From Yamagishiella unicocca (lineage: Eukaryota; Chlorophyta; Chlorophyceae; Chlamydomonadales; Volvocaceae): a DNA stretch of 64,000 nucleotides. The translations under genes were made by a program, and so were the position numbers. The notes under the pieces are model-generated. The model was not told where the DNA came from. It saw nothing but the letters and a program-made list of their open reading frames with translations, and ran no database searches. Every line of letters begins with the position of its first letter. Within the stretch, counting starts at the first letter, position 1. The stretch lies in assembly GCA_003116995.1 (NCBI GenBank), contig BDSL01000072.1, positions 1-64,000 of the forward strand. Reading direction: 5' to 3'. Positions 33,973 to 46,500 of this stretch are shown here, piece by piece.

Positions 33973-35901
33973 TGTCATCAAGAAGGGACTGCTGGGCTTC
34001 ACCAGGAAATTTTTGTTCTACCAAATAGGTGGGCGGCAGGCGAATATCGGGACGTGCTGGGCGCTTTGCTCGCTCCTGGCGAACTGCCGCGCTGGGCGCA
34101 GTCGTCCCGCACTCGCACTGCGTCCTGGCCAGTCAGCGGACTGGCAGACGTGCGACGTTGCTGCGGACCTGATACATTTGCATGCGGGGCCCGCCTCGTG
34201 GGGCCTCGTGGGGTTGCTTACCTCCCCCTGTTAGGAGCGCCTTTGCGCTTCCCCGGCCCGCTTATTACCCCCTCAAACACGGGTCGGTTTTGATTTTTTT
34301 CCAGTGTCGCCCTGCGTGTTTCCTTTCAGCCCCCTTAAACACGTCTGCTCTCCTCCCCGCCGCACCGCGCGCCCGCCTCTGCAGCCGGCCAGCTGCGGCT
34401 GGTGCATATGGCCATCGTCGTCACGGGGGCCGTCTTTGCAGGTGAGTGCCAGGTGGCTGGCTGGGTGCCAGGTGGCTGGCTGGGTGCCAGGTGGCTGGCT
34501 GGCGTCTCAGTTTGGAGGGCTGGTTGGCAGGGAGGTCGCATACCTGGGAAGCCGGGTCAGTGCCCTCAAGCACTTTGGGCTGTGGTGGGACGGGGGAGGA
34601 GAGCGCGCATCGATGGCATGGGTGCAAGGTGCAACGGGTTGGGGTGCGGGGTGCAAGGAAGGCCCTTATTGAGGCGGCAGCAGCAGCACCAGGGTTGGGA
34701 CGGCACCGAGGCGTGAGAGTCACGTGCCAGGTGCGTGGAGGCGGGGCGGGTCGTACACTTCTCACAGCACCGCTCGCGGGGGATCCGTGACCACCTCACT
34801 TTCTTGAGGCGCCAGACCCCCTCCCCTGGAGCAAATACCCGCTTAAACTGAGCGCATCAGCCGGGCCGTTACGAGTCAGCAACACGCCAGTACCGAGTTT
34901 TAGGGTTTGGCGGCGGTGGTGGCCTGTTCTGACCCCACCCCGTGCCTGCTGCGGCCGCCCCGGTGCGCCCTTCTGTCCCTCCGCTGCCGGCTCTCCAGGC
35001 AGCGCCCTCCACACCTACCACCTGTCCCAGTCGTCCGTCGGTGAGGCCCTCTCGCCCAACCAGCGCACCGCGGTCCTGGCCAGGAGGTGGCGTGAGGTGA
35101 GTGGGGGACGGGTTGGGGTGGGGGGGGGGCCGCGAGAAGACCCGGTTGCACGGCATAGTTGGGGTTTGGGGGGGCCGAGGGATTGGGTTACGAATGGCGC
35201 AGTCGTGCTGAGAGTGGTGCTGCCAGTGACGTCGGAAAGCTGGTCGTGGCTTCTCGTGACGCGCGCGACACGGCGATCGCCAAGCTGCCTGATGCCGTAG
35301 GATTGTGAGCGCCGCCGGACACGTAGTGCGACCCCCTTGACCCCCCGTCCCCCCGCACGTGACAGGAGCGCAACTTCTGGATCGCGACCCTCGCGTTCCT
35401 CCTGTGGGGGTAAGTTGGCAGTCTCGTCCCACTGGTTTCGGAACTGCCTGGACTCCAAACTGCCGCCACCGTGGCTGGCAGCACACGTCTTGGGCAACAT
35501 AATGTGGCGGCCGGCCGCCTCACCCGTACGCCGAGCCGAACATCGCTATATCGCACGATGCCGCCGTACGTTGCCTGCCGGGCGGTTGCCCCAATTATAA
35601 CCCGTATTGCCCGTACATTGGCGCCGTACTGTACGCCGCCAGGCTGTTGTACCGCTTCTACCAGCTCACGCTGGAGCACGTGGCGCTTCGAGACCGGGTC
35701 CGGCAGCTGGAGCTGGGGTCGGTGGTGGCGGCCAAGGGATTCTCCTCGGGAACCAGCTCCAAAACCACCGGCGCCTCCACGGGCCCCTCCGTCGGCGCCG
35801 GCAAGGGTGGCGTTGAGCCCTCGGCGCCGCCCATTCCGCTCGAGATGGTCAAGCCACCATCGGCCGCAGGCGGCGACAAGGAGGGCAAGAAGAGCAAGTA
35901 G
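33973..35901 (+). CDS. BAP31-like endoplasmic reticulum membrane protein (5' end missing)
   Basis: Exons: 33973-34028, 34385-34441, 34999-35096, 35366-35409, 35643-35901, all in phase, giving about 170 residues; the first exon (about 45-60 residues by comparison with plant BAP31 proteins) was not found. BAP29/BAP31 proteins are ER membrane proteins that act in quality control and export of membrane cargo. Visible features: a hydrophobic segment in exon 2 (VHMAIVVTGAVFA), a loop with ALSPNQRTAVLARRW, a third hydrophobic segment ERNFWIATLAFLLW, then a helix (LEHVALRDRVRQLELG) suited to a coiled coil, and a Ser/Lys-rich tail ending KKSK. The terminal KKSK fits the KKxx COPI retrieval signal of this family. 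Identification rests on this layout and the ALxPxQ...RN pattern. Confidence 0.55.
34446..34504 (+). repeat. 19-bp tandem repeat directly after a 5' splice site
   Basis: Three copies of GTGCCAGGTGGCTGGCTGG begin 4 bp into the intron after exon 34385-34441. Each unit contains CAG|GTGGCT, so the array offers repeated donor-like sites. Confidence 0.8.
35141..35165 (+). repeat. Intronic repeat C copy
   Basis: GAGAAGACCCGGTTGCACGG, then CATAG, 45 bp after the donor at 35097 in the BAP31-like gene. Donor-type. Confidence 0.7.
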
Positions 35902-35935
35902 AGGGAAGAGCGGCGGGGGGAGGAATGGCCGGGGG

Positions 35936-35975
35936 GGCTTTCGAGGAAGACCCGTGGATGCTAGAGAAAAACGGG
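35936..35975 (+). repeat. Repeat A copy in a 3' UTR
   Basis: GGCTTTCGAGGAAGACCCGT, then GGATGCTAGAGAAAAACGG, 35 bp after the BAP31-like stop codon. It is one of the few copies outside an intron, still in donor-type (sense) orientation. Confidence 0.8.
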
Positions 35976-36657
35976 GTAGGCGGGGGGAAGAGAAAACCCG
36001 TGTTCACGAGTACAGGACAGGAGTGGGGGTGGAGGGCTGCGCTGCAGGGGCGGCCGCGGGGAGGGCGGGCGCTGCCTGCTGGCTCGTGCTGTTGTCGTTT
36101 GTTGTTCCTGAGCGATGTGAGGATCGCAGGAGGGCGCACCAGGGGGGGGAGGAAACAGAAGTTGACACGGCATAGGAGCGCGGGGTGAGAGGCTTGGTTC
36201 CGGAGCGGCGCAGGGGAGGGGAGCTAGAAGTGGGGAAGGGGAAAGAGCAGAATTGGAAACTTAAACAGGTCGCCGACATCAGGGCTCATAAGCGCGTCGT
36301 TGAGTAGTCATGGTCCCCGACACGGCTGACGTCGTGGAGGTAGACATACGAGTAGCTCAGCAGGTACTGCATTCCACCGCGGTTTGGGGGGTACGGCATT
36401 ACGGCGTGGATTCGTGCGCATACCGGCGTACATGTCTCTGCCGTACGGTAATACGGAGATCGCTTGTTCGTTTGCATCCTTTTCACGCACCCGGCGCTCT
36501 TCGGCCAGGGAGGCAGGCACGCTGTGTGTCTATCCGCAATACGCCCTCGTGGGCCTGGCGTATCTGGAAAAAAATTCGTAGAATGATAGCGCTGCACGAG
36601 CACTGTTTTGGCGCCAAGTGGTCCTTCTCTCTCGTACGACGCAGTACAGACGCAGGA

Positions 36658-36662
36658 TGTAA
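36658..36662 (+). terminator. Candidate TGTAA poly(A) signal
   Basis: TGTAA 757 bp after the BAP31-like stop codon. No closer TGTAA was seen, and 3' UTRs of this length are not unusual in these algae. Confidence 0.35.
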
Positions 36663-37544
36663 CAAAGAATGACTAGCGGACGTATGTCATGCAGAGCACC
36701 GACGGCCGCAGTTTGGCACGCCCGCTGCAGCGCGGTGCTGTATGTGGCCCGAGTCCAGATGCGGGAAATACCAGATTAGCGATTGTCGCTGCCGCCCTAA
36801 ATATAGCGATGTCGCCGCCGCCCCCCCAAATAGCGACCTTTGAACCACAGCTTGCCGCGCGCAAGCCCGCAGCCTGGAGCCACATTTAAAGTACGGCATG
36901 TCCCATCGTGTCGCCCCCCCCTTTCCTCAACGCATGCTGCATGACCAGGCGCGAGGCCTCCCCCTCCTGTAGCCATGACCACCACCACGGACATCACCAC
37001 CACCACCACCAGCAGTGGCCGCACTCTCGCGCGTCACAGCTGCCGGGCACCCATGATGAGCCCAGCCGCCCCTCCGTCCTCTGTGCTTGTCTTAAGGGGG
37101 CCATTCCAGGCCTAGTCCACGCCCAGGCGTCACCCCTTTCTCACAGACCCACGGACGTCCCTACGTGTCCTCTATAAGCAACTCGCCCCTAGGTGCCAAG
37201 GCGCTCCTGGGCTGGCGGGTACCCCCTAACGAGTAACAACTGCCCGAACAACTGCTCGGGCACAAAAGCAGCGCGCCAGGCATACATTTCCCGCAGCAAC
37301 ACCGCCACACACAGCAACCGCGGCGCCACGGCCCTCGCCGCGGACTGTCCGCCGCAAACGCACACGTAAGGCCTTCGCATGTGCTGCTCTGATACACGAC
37401 TGACAGCCCTCTTCCAACACCGTTCCACGTGCCCCTCAGCACACCCCCAAGCTCGCTTTCCATGCACCCCCCCCGCACCCCCCCCGGGTTTTTTCTCTAA
37501 CCCCCTCCGCACCCCCCCCCACCGTACCCACCCCACCCCAACGC
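36663..37544. other. Convergent 3' flanks, unassigned
   Basis: Between the 3' ends of the BAP31-like (plus) and IDM1-like (minus) genes. Contains a CACCAC-rich patch near 36978-37015. No gene recognised. Confidence 0.4.
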
Positions 37545-40500
37545 TTAGACGTCGTACTCCAGCCCCGGCGGCATGACCCCCTTATGTTGATGAAGCCCCC
37601 CGGCCGGCATGTTGCCCCCAGCCCCCCCGGCTGCTTGCTGCTGCTGGTATGGGTGGTGGTAAGGGAACTCGGCCTGCTGCTGCTGCTGCTGGGCGGAGAA
37701 CGAGCCAGAGTCTTGTTGGCTGTGCAGGTAGAGGCTGGGCAGCAGCTGACTCCCGGTCAGCGGCGGTAGGCCCACCATGGCCTGCTGCTGTTTCTGGAAC
37801 GCTGCCAGCTGCTCGTGGTAGCTTTGGTCCAAAACAGGGCTGTTCCAGGAGGACGTCGCAGGCTGCTGCTGCTGTTGTGGTTGTTGCTGTTGTTGTTGCT
37901 GCTGTTGTTGCTGCTGCTGGCCGCCCCACAGTCCTTGTTGCTGCTGTTGTTGAAGCCCTTGCTGGTGAGGCTGCTGCTGTTGTTGTTGCTGCTGCAGACT
38001 GTGTGTTGCCAGCGACGAGTGGTGAACCATACTGGCGGAGGAGCCCGAGTTGTAGGCGGGCTGCTGCTGAAAGTGCTGGTACGCCTGCGACTGTTGTTGC
38101 TGCTGTTGATGTTGCTGCTGGTTGTGGTGGCACTGCAGCAGGTTCACGTGTGGCGCCTGGAGGCTGCTGGACGCCTGGAACTGCCGCGACAGCCCCCCCA
38201 GCCCACTAGCCCAGTCCAGACCCCCACCAGCCGGACCGCCGGCGCCGCTACCCGCCGCCGGCCCCGTGCCGCCGCCGCCGCCACCGCCTAGGGTCTGCTG
38301 CCCGCCCGGCAAGCCGTGGCCGCCCTGCAGCCCTGACTGCAGCCCCTGTCCCGCCTGCTGCTGCTGCTGCTCCAGCTGCAGCAGCATCTGCTGCGAGCTG
38401 CCAGTATGGTGAAGCCCGCCGCTTCCTGAGGACGAATATGTGGACGAGTAGTGGTGGCTCCGCTGCTGCAGCTGCTGTTGCTCTTGCAGAGACCAGCCCT
38501 GCTGCTGCTGCGCCGCCGGCCCCAGGTGGAGCTGGCTCTGCGTCGTACCCGCCCAGCCGCCGCCTCCCGACACAGGGCCGGCGCCCGCTGCGCCAGCGGC
38601 CAAGGCCGCAGCGGCGGCAGCAGCGCCGCCGACGCCGCCACCACTGCCAAGGAGCGAGCTACGAAACCCCGTGAGGGACAGGGGCTGCTGCTGTTGCTGT
38701 TGGTGCTGCTGGTGCTGCTGATACTGCTCCAGCGCCCGCTTGTACTTGGCGACCTGGGAAGGGGCGCCGCTTAAGGACAGGGACGAGGGGCCGATGCCGG
38801 CGTCGTCCCTCCCGGCATCCAGAACCTCTGACTTCGCTTGCAGCAGCTGCTGCGACTGGCTGGTGTAAGAGAGCTGGTGCTGGTGCAGGCTCAGCTGCCC
38901 CAGCGCCTCCCCCATCCCACCGCCGTTGCTCAACGCCTGGTGGTGCTGGTTGTGGTGGTGCTGCTGCCCGTGCGGCCCCCCCGCCAGCAGCCCCTGCATG
39001 CCGCCGTCCGACCTGCGCTGCTGCGGGGGCCCCAGCTGGCCGCCGTACGACAGGTACTGCAGCTGCATCTGGGAAGCCGGCGGCTGGATCATGGTGCCGG
39101 CCTTGCTGGAGGGTCTCCCGACGGATGCGGCCGCGGCCGCGGCGGCCGCCGCCTGCGCCGCCGCCACCATGGCCCCCTGCAGCGGACCCATACCCCCCGC
39201 CATCGGCCCCAGGAGCCTCGCGGAGGCGCCCGCCATCACCCCCCCGCCCACCACCATCCTGCCCTCGCCGTCACCCGCCGGCCCGTCGGCGCAGGGCGCG
39301 CCGCCGCCGTCCGCCCTGCCGTACGGCTGCCAGGCGTCGTGTGCCGCCTCCTCGCTGTCCTCCTCCGCGGCCCCCCCCTCCTCCTCTACGTCCATCTCGT
39401 CACCAGTGCCGTACGCGAAGTGGGCCGTCGCCGTCGCCGTCGCCGCCAACGCCACCATCGCGGCGCTGGCTCTGCCCCTGCCCCTGCCTCGCCCCCGGCC
39501 CCGCCCCCGCCCCCGGCCGCGGCCCCTGCCCCGCCCCCGGCCGCGGCCTCGCCCTGTAGATGCGGACTGGCGCCACGCACCCATCGCATAGGGCCCTGGC
39601 GCGCCGTCGTCCTCATCCTCGTCGTCACTGCCGTACGATGGGTCGTTGGCGTACTGTCTGGCCGCCAAGGCGGCCTCGCTGCTGCGCCCCCGGCCGCGCC
39701 CCCGGCCCCGGCCGCGGCCGCGAGCAGGCGGCGTGGGCAGCATCACCATGCCCATCCCCATCGGCGGCGCCATGGGCATCGACGTGTCGTACATGTCCAT
39801 GGGCACCGACGTCCGGTCGAACTCCATGGACGCCACTCCCGCCGCTGTTGCGGCTGCCTCCGCCGCCTCCGCCTCCGCAATGGCCAGGCTGCGAGCCCCC
39901 CACCGGCCGCGTCCGCGTCCGCGTCCGCGGCCTCTCCCCCGGCCGCCGCCTTCGATGCCCGCGGCGGCGGCGGCTGCCGCCGCCGCAGCGGCGGCTGCCG
40001 CCGCCGCCTCGTCCATGGCTTGATACACTCGCACCTCGCTCTCCGCGATCTCCGCCTTGCTGTTTTGACGCGCCTCCGCCAGGGCGCCTCCGCATGCCGC
40101 GACGAAGGCCGGGTCGGCCGCCTGGTGGGCGGACTGGAGCTGCTGCGAGTCGTGCCCGGGTACCCGCACCAGCTGACGGACCACGACGCTCGTGTGCGGG
40201 AAGATGATCATGCGATGCTCCCCCCGAGCCACTCGGACGGACCCCTCATCCAGGTCGGCGAAGGACAGCTGGCGCCAGGCGGGAAGCTGGGGGCGGGGTG
40301 GGGGACGGACGAGGGTGGGGCGGGAGGGGGTTGCGAGGAAGACCCGTGGATGCGAGGAAAAGCCGTTTAGGACAGGCCCGGGATGGGGGGTTTCCAGGAA
40401 GACCTCCCGGGATGGAGGGGGGGCGGGGCGGGGGTTTTAAGGAGAAACCGCGAATCCACGGCCGACAAACCAAGGCGGGGCGGGGGGTAAGCCGGTGGGT

Positions 40501-43500
40501 CGACAACGAGGAGGTTAGGTTCGAGGAAGACCCGGGTAGGTGGGTGGAGGTGGAGGTGGAGGTGGAGGCAGGCGGCACGGGGTAGGGGCGTAGAGGTTTA
40601 GGGGCAAGAGGGTGGGGTCAGGCGGGATGGTGGCCCCCTCGGCGCCTAGATTGGCGGGTTGGGGCAACCACGGCCGCAGCCAATAAGGCCCTCTCCCCTC
40701 AGCGCCCGCTACTGCCCCCACCCCCACCCAGCCCGCCCAGCCCACCGAACCCAACCTCCGCCAACTCACCGCGTCCGCCGTGGCGGGCAGCACCATGGAC
40801 CTGACGCCCAGTGAGATCAGTTTGTGCCGCAGCCCCTCCACCAGCGCCCGCAGGTGGCCCTGGCGCCGGCAGTCGTAGCGTGTGGCCACCAGGGGGATCT
40901 CCGCCATGCTGGACCCCAGCACCCGCATCAGCGCCGCCAGGACGGGCCGCCCGCGGGCCTCCTTGTCAGCCCCCCTGGGGACAGGAGAGCAGAGCGGCAG
41001 TAGCAGCGTAGGTCGAGGCAGCAGCGGCAGTAGCAGCGGCGGCCGAGGCAGCAGCGGCGGCGTGAGCCACACGGCGCGAGAGTGCAGTGCGGTTAGCCGT
41101 CCAGTCGACACATGTCCCGCGGAAAGAGAGACCTCGGGACGTTCAACCGAGCAGGCTGTCCCGACTTGACCAGAGCTTCGCTTCCCTCCCGTCCGTGTAT
41201 TAAATGCACAAATTCAGCTTCCCTCCCTCCCACCTTAATGCAGCCACACTCGCCACCCGTGTATCAAACGTTTCCTAACCAGTTTTGCCATCAGTGGCGG
41301 TCCCCCCGTTTCCTCCTCGCACCCTCCCACCTGAACCTCCAAACGCCAACCTCCAAGCAGCCGGCTTTTCACCCAGCCGTCCTCGTACACGGCCGTTCCT
41401 GTCGCACCCACCCACCCACCTGTATCGCAGCAGCACCGCGTGCATGCCCCCGAACTCGTAGTCGCCAGCCGACTCGGCGTACACCATGCGCGGCAGCAGG
41501 TCCTCGCCGCTGCCGGTGTCGATGATTGGGTCGAACGACTCCTGATCGCACACACGCGCACGAGGACAAGCAGGGGGGGGATGATTCGAGAATCCGCGAA
41601 TCCACGGCCGACAAATCGAGGGCGGTGAAGGTAGGGGGGGGGGTTGGGGTTTGGGTTGTTGGGGGGGGCGGGTACAATATACACGAGCGAGCCGCCAGCA
41701 CGAAGCAATGACACCAGGGAGGAGGGTCCATTGACACTGGGGTGTGTGGTGGTGGTGGTGGTGGGGGGCGGCGCCAAAGAGGGGGAGATCCAGCACATTC
41801 AGAATCGATGCCGGTTTCTCATGGGACAGGGCGGGTGATGCACCGGCCCCCCCTCAGCCCTTTCAGCGCCCCCCCTTTTCACAGCCCTTGGTCCCCACCT
41901 GCAGGATCTCCAGCACTGTCAGCAGCGCGCGCGCCGTGCCCTTGGTGCCGTCCTTTCCGCGGATGAACTGCCAGCGGTAGGCGGGGTTGCCGGGCATCAG
42001 CTCCTCGCCTGTCTCCACGTCGCCCGTCAGCGCCTGCCGTATAGCCACACACTCGTCGCTGCAAAACCACTCACCCTCGGGCACGGCCTGGGGGTGCAGC
42101 CGGCGGGGGGGGAGGCGAAGGGAGGGGTGGCAGGTGTGGGTGCAGCTGGTGAGTGTGCAGCCGTTTGGAGGGAAAGGCGGAGAGACGGGTGGCAGGTAGG
42201 GGGATATTTGCTGGCCAGAAGGGAGGTGGCGGCGAAGGCAAGGGGCGAAAGGCGCAGGCGCTAGGGGTGGCCCCCCTGCTCCCGGCAACGAGTGGGCCGG
42301 TGCCACTGCAACCGAGTGGCCGTCCGTGACCTGCCAGCCACCCTCCCCTCCTCCCCCTCTGCGGATCGCGATTGCTCCTCTTCCTCCTTCTTTGCCGTGC
42401 GCACGGTCTTCCTCCTCCTTTGCCGTGTGCACGGGCTCCCTCGCCACCCCCACCTGCATGTCGACCATGGTGTGCTCCCTCAGGCAGCCGATGTGGAACT
42501 CCTTCTCGCACTGGTCGCAGATGAGAACCGTCTGGTCGCTGAAGCCCTCGCGGTCGAACTCGGGCTGGTGGCACAGCACGCAGCTGCTGGCCAGGTCGGC
42601 GGCCAGGGCCTCGGAGCTGCGCGGCCGGGGAGGAAGGGGAGTAGACCCGGTTACACGGCATCCGGAAGGAAGGAAACGGAAGGGCCGGGGGGGGGGAGGG
42701 GAGGGGAGGGGCACAACGCGGAGAGGGTAAAAGGAAGACCCGTGTACGCGGGGGGGTGGGGCGAGACGGCTGGCCCTTCGCACCCTCTGAGCTGTCACCG
42801 CATGCGACACCACACACACACACACACACACACACAGCAGCATACTCCGCATACTTAAAACACACAGCAGCAACAACCGTACGGCTCTGTGTATTCCCCC
42901 TCAGCCCAACGCTATGTCGTGCAACCGGGGGTTGGGGTTCCTGGCCGCCATCCCCGGCCCCCCGGCCATCCATGTCGCGTAACCGGTGTTGTTTTCATGC
43001 GCTCCTTGCGCGACACCACCTCCACGAGGGGCGCCAACGCGGGGCACGCACTGTGCCGCACACTCACACGGGCTCTTCCTCCTTGCTCGCCGGTGCCACG
43101 CTGCTGGTGCTGCCGTCCTCCACCTCCCGGACGCCCGCCACTGCCCCGCTGGAGCCCCTCTCGTCCCGCGGGGGGCAGGCAGCCGCAGCAGCCACAGCAG
43201 CCGCAGCAGCCGCCTCAGCCGAGTGGAGCGGCGGCGGAACCTCGGGAACCAGGGGCCCGTCCTCAACAGCATGGACGTGGGCGACGTGGGCGTTGACCGC
43301 GTGGAGGGTGCGCGCCGCACCAGCGGCCTTGGCGTGGGTTCGTGGGGCCAGCGGCGGCGGCGGCGGCGGCGGCAGCAGCAGCGGCGGCGGCGACGCCATC
43401 GCTTTCGCCGTTGTGGTGGACGCGGGCGCGGAGGGCGCGGAGGGCGCCGGCAGGGGTGCGGGTGCGGGCGGCGTGGGGGGCATGATTCGCTCCGCGATGC

Positions 43501-46500
43501 GCTTCAGGGTGGTGCCGTTCTCGGTGACGATGGACTCGTACGGGTTGCGCCGGTGCTTGTGGCCTGGGTGGAGAGGGACACCGCGCGAGGGAGCGAAACA
43601 CTCGACGCCGGGTCTGCGGATTCTCTTGTACCACCCACCCACCCCCCGGGGTCTGCGGATGGCGCCTTCTCCCGCCGGGGTGGGAAGGAAACAAACACAG
43701 GTTTCTCGGTAGGCAACCAAAACGCTCCAGCATGCGCCCGACACCATGTGTCCGAAAACAACGCGCCAGCTATTATACCCGTGCCGTGTGACCGCGTCCT
43801 AATGTCCCCGCCCTCCCGCCCTGGTGCGTCAAAAACACCCATGTTGGCTTCCCCCCCCATTTCCAGGTTTCTTCGTGCACGGGTTTTCCTTGCAGGCCTC
43901 CGGCTCACCCGCATGCGACTCGAAGGCTGACGCGCTGACAACCTTGGTGCAGCAGTCGCAGCGGATGCCGCTGGAGTTGCTGTTGCCGCCGGGCACGATC
44001 ACAACCGTGCCGCTTAGCAGGCGCTGACCCTGGATGGTGTAGTGCACCCGGTCACCATCCTGCGGGTGTCCAGGGAGGGTTGCACAAAGGGTGTCCAGCG
44101 CGGGTTGCACAAAGGGTTTCCAGGGAGGGTTGCACAAAGGGTGTCCAGCGCGGGTTGCACAAAGGGTGTCCAGGGAGGGTTGCACAAAGGGTGTCCAGCG
44201 CGGGTTGCACAAAGGGTGTCCAGGGAGGGTTGCACAAAGGGTGTCCAGGGAGGGTTGCACAAAGGGTGTCCAGGGAGGGTTGCGCGGAGGTGCGGCGCAA
44301 ACCAAAGCGCAACGCAACCCCGGTGCCGACCCTACCCCAAACCCCACCCCACGCTTCCTAACCTCGGTTTCGCTTTTCAGTGCCGACCCACGGGTCGCCC
44401 CTCGCACCCCCACCCCACCTGCAGCCCGCCGGGGCCCCCATCGAACAGCGTCCTGCTGCGCACTGGCCGCCGCTGCGTCGCCGACGTGCGCGCCGCCGAG
44501 GAGCGCATGTTGACGGGCAGCGACATCTGAATGCGGCCAACCCCCGCAGCGGGCCCGGCGGCGGCCGCGGCTGCGGCGGGCGCCGCGTGCGTGCGCATGT
44601 GCGGCGGCGGCGGCATGGCGAAGTGCAGCTTGGGCGGCGCCGCGGACTTGGACTTCTTGCGGCGGCGGTTGGAACCGTCGTAGTCCTCGTCGTCGGTGTC
44701 CTTGTCCACGTCATCCTCGTCGTCCTCATCCTCGTCGTCGTACTCCTCGTCGCCCCACGCGCCCGCCGCGAGCGCGGCATGCGCCGCCTCCGCCGCCGCA
44801 GCATCTGCCGGCCCTGGCCTATCAGCCGCCGCCTTCAGCCGCGTCGACTCCTCAGCTCCCCCATCCACGGCCTGAGCCGCGTCAGCATCCTCGCCCCTAC
44901 CTCCGCCGGCCGCACCCTCACCCTCACCCGCGCCCGCAGCAGCCGCCGCCGCAGCCGCCGCCGCCGCACCGCATGGCGCCCCGTCTGCGCCCTTGGCCAT
45001 GGCGGCTCGCGCCTTGCTGAACAAAGCCTCCGCAATCTGCGCCTGGCTGAGCGGCCCAGCGACCCGGCCCCTGCCTCTCCCTGTCCCCACGCCGGCGGCC
45101 CTCCCCGCACCTCTGCCGCGACCCCGGCCGCGGCCCCGGCCGCCCTCCGCGCCCTCGATTTCTAGGTCCAGGAAGGCCGTGTTTGGGCGCTTGATGCGCT
45201 TGCCTGTTGAGGCCTGCTTGCAGGTGGGGCACTGCCAGGGCTCGGAGCCGCTCGGCAGGCCGTAGCCGCTGGCGCAGGTGGTGTGGCAGTAGCCGCTGCA
45301 GGACGGGCAGGCGAGCACCTGCAAGGGGGGGGAGGGACGGAGGGGAGAGAGGGGGTGAGTGAGGGTTGGGGGTGTTTGTGGGGGGAGTTGCGGGGGGTAC
45401 ATAAAAGAACCGGTACCTCGACATGGGGGGGGGGGGCATCGGAATTACGCGTGTTCGCGAGGGCGGGGCTCAACCCGCAGGACGCGGCGGTGGAGTGGGG
45501 TGGGTGGGTTGCGTGCGTGGGCGCGCTTGTGTTTGGGGTGCCGTAGGGCCATGTGAGGAGCCGCGAGGAACGCGGGGGGGTGTCGAGGAAGACCCGTGGA
45601 TGCGGAGGTGAGGGACGCGGGGGGGAGGGTAGCCCGGTGGCGACGGCGGGAGAAGATGCGGTGCCCTCAGCGGCGACTGCGCAGGGGCGGTTGCTTGGTA
45701 CAGTGCTTCGTGGCGGCGTGGGGCGTTTGTGGCGCGCTGAGCCGCTTTGCGTGGCCGGCCCCTCAGCGCTCGCACCTGAGGCGCGGGCACCTTGGAGGAC
45801 AGGTCCTTGTAGTTGAGCGGCAGGGCGCGCCGGCACACCGTGCAGCTGCCCTCCATCACCGGCGGCCGGTCCACGGACGGCTGCTGCTGCTGCTCCGAAT
45901 CAGCCGCCTCTGCATCCGCGTCCGCGTCCGCAGCCGTCTCGGTGGTGGCAGTCTCCGTCGTGGCGTCGGTGTTCGCAGTCGCGACCGACGCCGTCGTCGC
46001 CGTGGCGGCCCCTGTCGTTACCGCCGCCGCCGGCACTGACTCAGCGGCGGTGACGGCAGGGCTGCTGCTGACGGCGGCGGCGGCCGCCGCCGTCGCGGCC
46101 GCGGCGGCCGCCGCGCGCGCCCCCGCCGCCGCCGCCGGGCCGCGCACCTGCCCCGCAGACCCCACGGGGCTACCCGGCGACGAAGGCCTAGCGCCACCGC
46201 CCCCGGCGTTGCCGCCAGCCGCCGCCGCCGCCGTCAGAGGTGCCGTACTGTACGACGGGCCCAGGCAGCGGCACGCCATAAGGCCCAGTTCCCGCAGGTT
46301 CAGCTGCAGGTCGACCACGTAGGTGTGCTCTGCCGGCTTCTTGTGGGATCCGCCGCAGTGCACTTCAAACTCGGTCAGCGACAGCCGGCGCTCGCCGTTG
46401 CATGCGGCGCACAGGCAGGCCACCTGCCCCCGCTCCTTCACCGTCGCGTAATGGACGGGCAGGTACCTGCCGCCGCCGTCACGCTGCGAGTGCATGGGAG

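Noticed and set aside
38838..40370. Long plus-strand open frame antisense to the IDM1-like last exon
   Set aside because: It is a shadow of the GC-rich, CAG- and GCC-rich minus-strand exon. The minus strand has domains, splice phases and codon pattern; the plus frame has none.
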